Assembly: GCA_000827495.1 (NCBI GenBank)
Contig: KN817526.1
Coordinates: 62,001-126,000, forward strand
Length of the DNA stretch: 64,000 nt
From: Hypholoma sublateritium FD-334 SS-4
Taxonomy: Eukaryota; Basidiomycota; Agaricomycetes; Agaricales; Strophariaceae
Direction of reading: 5' to 3'
Below, piece after piece: positions 60,798-64,000 of this stretch (positions are counted from its first letter, which is position 1; each line of letters begins with the position of its first letter). The notes below the pieces were generated by a model. That model did no database searches, had not been told where the DNA came from, and saw nothing but the letters and a program-made list of their open reading frames with translations. The position numbers and the translations under genes were made by a program.

Positions 60798-62330
60798 ATG
60801 TCTTTACCAACTAGAAAAATCGGCAACGACAATGTCACCGCCATTGGATGGGGGCTTATGGGACTATCTGCGTTTTATGGGACCGAATTCGGGAGTGACG
60901 AAGAAAGATTTGAGGTAACTACATTTCTCCTTCCTGCCGCCGTGCTGGTCGAAGGGTCTGAGCCTCACATGTTGTGGTAGATTCTAGACGCCGCAGTGGA
61001 GCTGGGACTGACCAACTGGGACACCTCGGATGTATATGGCGACAACGAGGACCTTCTGGGAAAATGGTGCGTCATTCCAGATGTAATCAAGTACACTGGT
61101 CGCAGCATGAATTCTCGCTATGTGTCACAGGTTCAAGCACAGTGGAAAGCGGGATCAGATATTTTTAGCGAGCAAGTTCGGAGGCACCCCGACGGGACCA
61201 AAAGGGACTCCGGAATATGTCAGATTTGCTATTGAGCGCTCTCTGAAGAGGTTGGGGATAGAGACTATTGATCTCTACTACGTACATGTGAGTACTAAGT
61301 ATAGAATCTGATTTACTTTTTGCTTCAGTAGTTTAACTTACAACTGACGAATGTTTTACAGCGTATTGACCAGTCCGTGCCTATAGAGGTCTGTTCACAC
61401 GTATACTCATCGCACCGAAGGTCTCATTTTAGCTGTTAATAGATCACTGTTGGAGTTTTGAAAGAATTGGTCAAGTGAGTACTTTACTAGTAGTAAATAT
61501 CTCTATTCGTCATCTAATTTGCAAATGGGTCCTCAGCGAGGGAAAAATTCGTTACGTAGGTCTCTCCGAAGCATCCGAGTCGACTCTCCGGCGAGCCCAT
61601 GCCGTGCACCCGATATCTGCTCTGCAAATGGAATATTCGCCATTCTGTCTTGACATAGAAGATGGAAAGAGCGGGATCATGAAAGCTTGTCGCGAGCTGG
61701 GCGTGGCCCTGGTTGCGTACTCCCCTACAGGACGCGGAGTGCTGACTGGGAAGTTTGTGAGTCGTCGAATTTCTGATAGACTAATGCCCAGTGCACTAAT
61801 ATGAGTCGGAAGAAATCATTTGATGACATTCCGGAGGGCGATTGGAGAAAGACTGTACCAATGTATGTCTGGAGCTCGGTAACCGCGACCCAGAAAGAAG
61901 ATAAACGACGGTGAAACTATAACGCTAACATGAATATATTCTATAGGTTCAGCAAGAAGAACTTCCCAAACATCCTGAAAATCGTCAAAGGTCTCGAAGA
62001 AATCGGAAAAAGGCACAACGCTACCGCAGCACAGGTCACCTTAGCGTGGCTTCTCGCGCAAGACCCCATCGTGATTCCTATTCCCGGGACCAAGCAGATC
62101 AAGGTGCGCTAATTCCCCGCCTATTTCTTAAGCCTGACAATGATATCTTTGCCTGTTAGTACTTGAAGGAAAATATAGACACCTTCAAGGTCAAATTGAG
62201 CGCTGAAGAAGTAGCGGAAATCAGAGAGGTTGTAGACAAAGCAGGCGCCAATCAGGGCGACAGGTACCCAGCGGGAATGATGCAACACCTCTTCAACTTG
62301 GCCGATACCCCACCTCTTTCTCAGAACTGA
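60798..62330 (+). CDS. aldo/keto reductase 2 (paralogue of the 55184 gene)
   Basis: Same enzyme family and architecture as aldo/keto reductase 1. Start [19 protein letters not shown]. The first exon ends DEERFE and joins [20 protein letters not shown] (Asp and Tyr), then [35 protein letters not shown] (Lys), DLYYVH (His), [85 protein letters not shown], and ADTPPLSQN at the end. Seven or so introns match paralogue positions. In exon-poor stretches (61804-61860) the segment equivalent to the [11 protein letters not shown] exon reads [17 protein letters not shown] and its edges are uncertain. Intact; a separate promoter is implied by the 2.7-kb gap. Confidence 0.88.
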
Positions 62331-62848
62331 TTTTACCTACATAAATATGATCGCTATCTTACTAGTGGTGTGGTGAATAACAGCATGTAGTCATTTCAGT
62401 GATAGTAGGCGACTAGGGAAGGGAATGGGGGGCGTTCACAAACCATCTTTCAAATATGTACCGTTCTGCCACTCCCATCCTAGTTATATGTACTGGTTAG
62501 GTTTTGAAAGAGGGTTCGCTAGTCCCAGCTTATAAATAAAATGAAATAGGAAGTCAGAATATTAACAAGAACATGTTATTTGTTCAAGATATGGAGTATA
62601 CATGGCACAGAGGGCCTTGGGAATAGTACTAATTGCTACAATAATGAGGATGTTCGTTATCATGGGGCTCATTTGAGCCGTATAGTGTGTGTGTGTGTGG
62701 CAGATACAAACAAGGAAAAGACAAGTTAGAGAGCGAGGGTAAAAATTATGTGCAAAGAACGGAGATGGGCATAGCGATAATGTGTGGTGTCTAAAAATGC
62801 AACGGAGAACAAATTATGGGTGATAAAACAGATGGAAACTCTTAGGCT
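62331..62848. other. intergenic region
   Basis: AT-rich region between convergent genes. No gene recognised. Confidence 0.5.
62685..62699 (+). repeat. GT microsatellite
   Basis: (GT)7 run. A short dinucleotide repeat in the gap between aldo/keto reductase 2 and the proline-rich gene. Confidence 0.8.
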
Positions 62849-63892
62849 TTAACTGCGCAGGAACATCTCGATCGGGATCGGCTTGCGCCTCAGCCCGCTG
62901 CTCGACGTGCTCGAGAAGCTCTGCTCACTCCCCGTGTCGCTCATCGTGGCCACGCTCCCGCGGCGGCGCACGCCAACGGGAGCGCCGTACCCGAGCACCG
63001 GCACCTCCGAGCTGCCGCGCGTGTGCGCCTGCGTGCGCGCAGAGCGCCGCGGGGACATTAGGCCCAGTGCGCTGCCGAAGGGCGACGTCGGCGTTGGTGG
63101 GACGCCCTTCTTGCTGGTGCTGCTCTGCGCGGAGCCGCGCTTCGGGGTGGCCGCACCGCCGCCGAAGTAGAGGCGCAGCTTCGCGGAGGCCCCGCGCCGC
63201 GCGTGTTCCTGCTGCACGGACGCGAGCGTCGAGGAGCTCCACTTGGACTTGAGCGTGTGCTCCTCCATGTACACGGCGTGTTTCGCGGGCGGGCTGGCGG
63301 CAGCGGAGGGGGAGTACGAGGGGTAGTAGGAGCGCGGTGGCGGCGGCGACGGCGCAGGCGAGGGTGGGAACACGGGCGAGTGCTGCACCTCCTCCTCCTC
63401 GTCAAACACGAACTCGACCTCGTCGTCCCACCCCGTGAGCTCGTCGATGTCGTTCGGCGTCGCAGGGAGCGACACAGGGAGCATCATCCCGCCGTCGAGG
63501 TCGAACGNGACNTCGTGCGCGGCGAACGCGTCGAATGACGGCTGCGAGTACGCGCTTGCGCTGCTGCTGCTGCCGCCCGAGCGCGCATCGCCGAGGTCGA
63601 CCTCGTAGATCGAGAAGGAGAACGCGGACGCGGCATCGTCNTCAAAGACGCTTTCGGTGGGCACGCTCGAGCGCGGGGGAGGGCGCGCTGGGACCTGCGG
63701 CATCTTGGGGGGCGCGCAAGCAGGGTGCATGGGGAAGTCGACGAGGCTCGCGGTGGACGAGATGGAGGGCGGGCGGGGATCGCACTTGGGCGGGGGAGGT
63801 GGGGGGTAGTTGGGGATGATACTCCGGCGCACGCTCTGTCTTTTTGAGTCAGCACGGGGTGGGGGCGAGGGACTGGGGCTGGCTTTCGACAT
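62849..63892 (-). CDS. hypothetical Pro/Ser-rich protein, 347 aa
   Basis: A single long GC-rich frame from MSKASPSPSPPPRADSKRQS to KPIPIEMFLRS. Poly-Pro stretches (NYPPPPPPKCDPRPP), an acidic run (VEFVFDEEEEVQHS), and Ser-rich tails indicate disorder. More ordered blocks are AVYMEEHTLKSKWSSSTLAS and ASAKLRLYFGGGAATPKRG. No catalytic domain recognised. Three ambiguous bases (63508, 63512, 63641) leave unknown residues but do not break the frame. Conserved unknown proteins of this style occur in basidiomycetes; the role is unknown. An upstream exon cannot be excluded. Confidence 0.65.
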   Translation of the reverse strand: MSKASPSPSPPPRADSKRQSVRRSIIPNYPPPPPPKCDPRPPSISSTASLVDFPMHPACAPPKMPQVPARPPPRSSVPTESVFXDDAASAFSFSIYEVDLGDARSGGSSSSASAYSQPSFDAFAAHXVXFDLDGGMMLPVSLPATPNDIDELTGWDDEVEFVFDEEEEVQHSPVFPPSPAPSPPPPRSYYPSYSPSAAASPPAKHAVYMEEHTLKSKWSSSTLASVQQEHARRGASAKLRLYFGGGAATPKRGSAQSSTSKKGVPPTPTSPFGSALGLMSPRRSARTQAHTRGSSEVPVLGYGAPVGVRRRGSVATMSDTGSEQSFSSTSSSGLRRKPIPIEMFLRS

Positions 63893-64000
63893 GCGGCGTT
63901 TGGACGCTGGGGGAGCAGAGATGATGGAATCCGGGCGCGAGATTTTATGCAGGCGGAACGAAGGTGTCCGGAGAGTTATTGATTTTGAAAGTTCCCTGGT

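Noticed and set aside
40536..62330. A secondary-metabolite gene cluster (hydrolase, FAD oxidase, reductases)
   Set aside because: No PKS, NRPS, terpene synthase or prenyltransferase core gene is present, and F-box and protease genes are interspersed.

Overview
The window is nuclear DNA of a filamentous basidiomycete, most likely a wood-decay Agaricomycete of the Polyporales type. The genes carry many short introns (about 48-75 bp, GT..AG), the exons are GC-richer than the AT-rich gaps, F-box genes are numerous, and there is a multi-membrane-span protein family typical of mushrooms. There are no bacterial operons, CRISPR arrays or convincing RNA genes. Gene models were rebuilt by hand from reading frames and splice signals. 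Names rest on motifs I recognise, not on searches.

Left part (1-7.1 kb): an eIF4E-like cap-binding protein with a long disordered N-terminus, a 650-residue low-complexity protein on the minus strand, and a seven-exon short-chain dehydrogenase on the minus strand. From 7.2 to 13.5 kb lies an accessory island. Two intact copies of an unrecognised 76-residue protein gene sit in a large inverted duplication, a third relic copy lies between them, and gene fragments surround them.

Middle (13.8-42.1 kb): a zinc-site F-box protein, the nucleoporin/SEA-complex WD40 protein SEH1, a second F-box protein, a decayed stretch with a Helitron-like 3' end, NADP-glutamate dehydrogenase, and a type I metacaspase with a Q/H/A-rich repeat prodomain. 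After a 3-kb gene-poor gap come a hypothetical protein, a RING+RRM protein, a broken gene remnant, a two-finger C2H2 transcription factor, and a predicted secreted amidohydrolase.

Right part (43-64 kb): a multi-span membrane protein, a secreted BBE-type FAD oxidoreductase, two adjacent related F-box genes, a secreted pepsin-like aspartic protease, two aldo/keto reductase paralogues with an APH-type kinase-like gene between them, and a proline-rich protein. Housekeeping genes (cap binding, nuclear pore, ammonium assimilation, protein quality control) alternate with family-expanded accessory genes for secretion, redox and F-box functions. No PKS, NRPS or terpene-synthase core gene is present, so I do not call a biosynthetic cluster. 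The most novel item is the inverted-repeat small-protein family, whose 76-residue products appear only after splicing a 50-bp intron.
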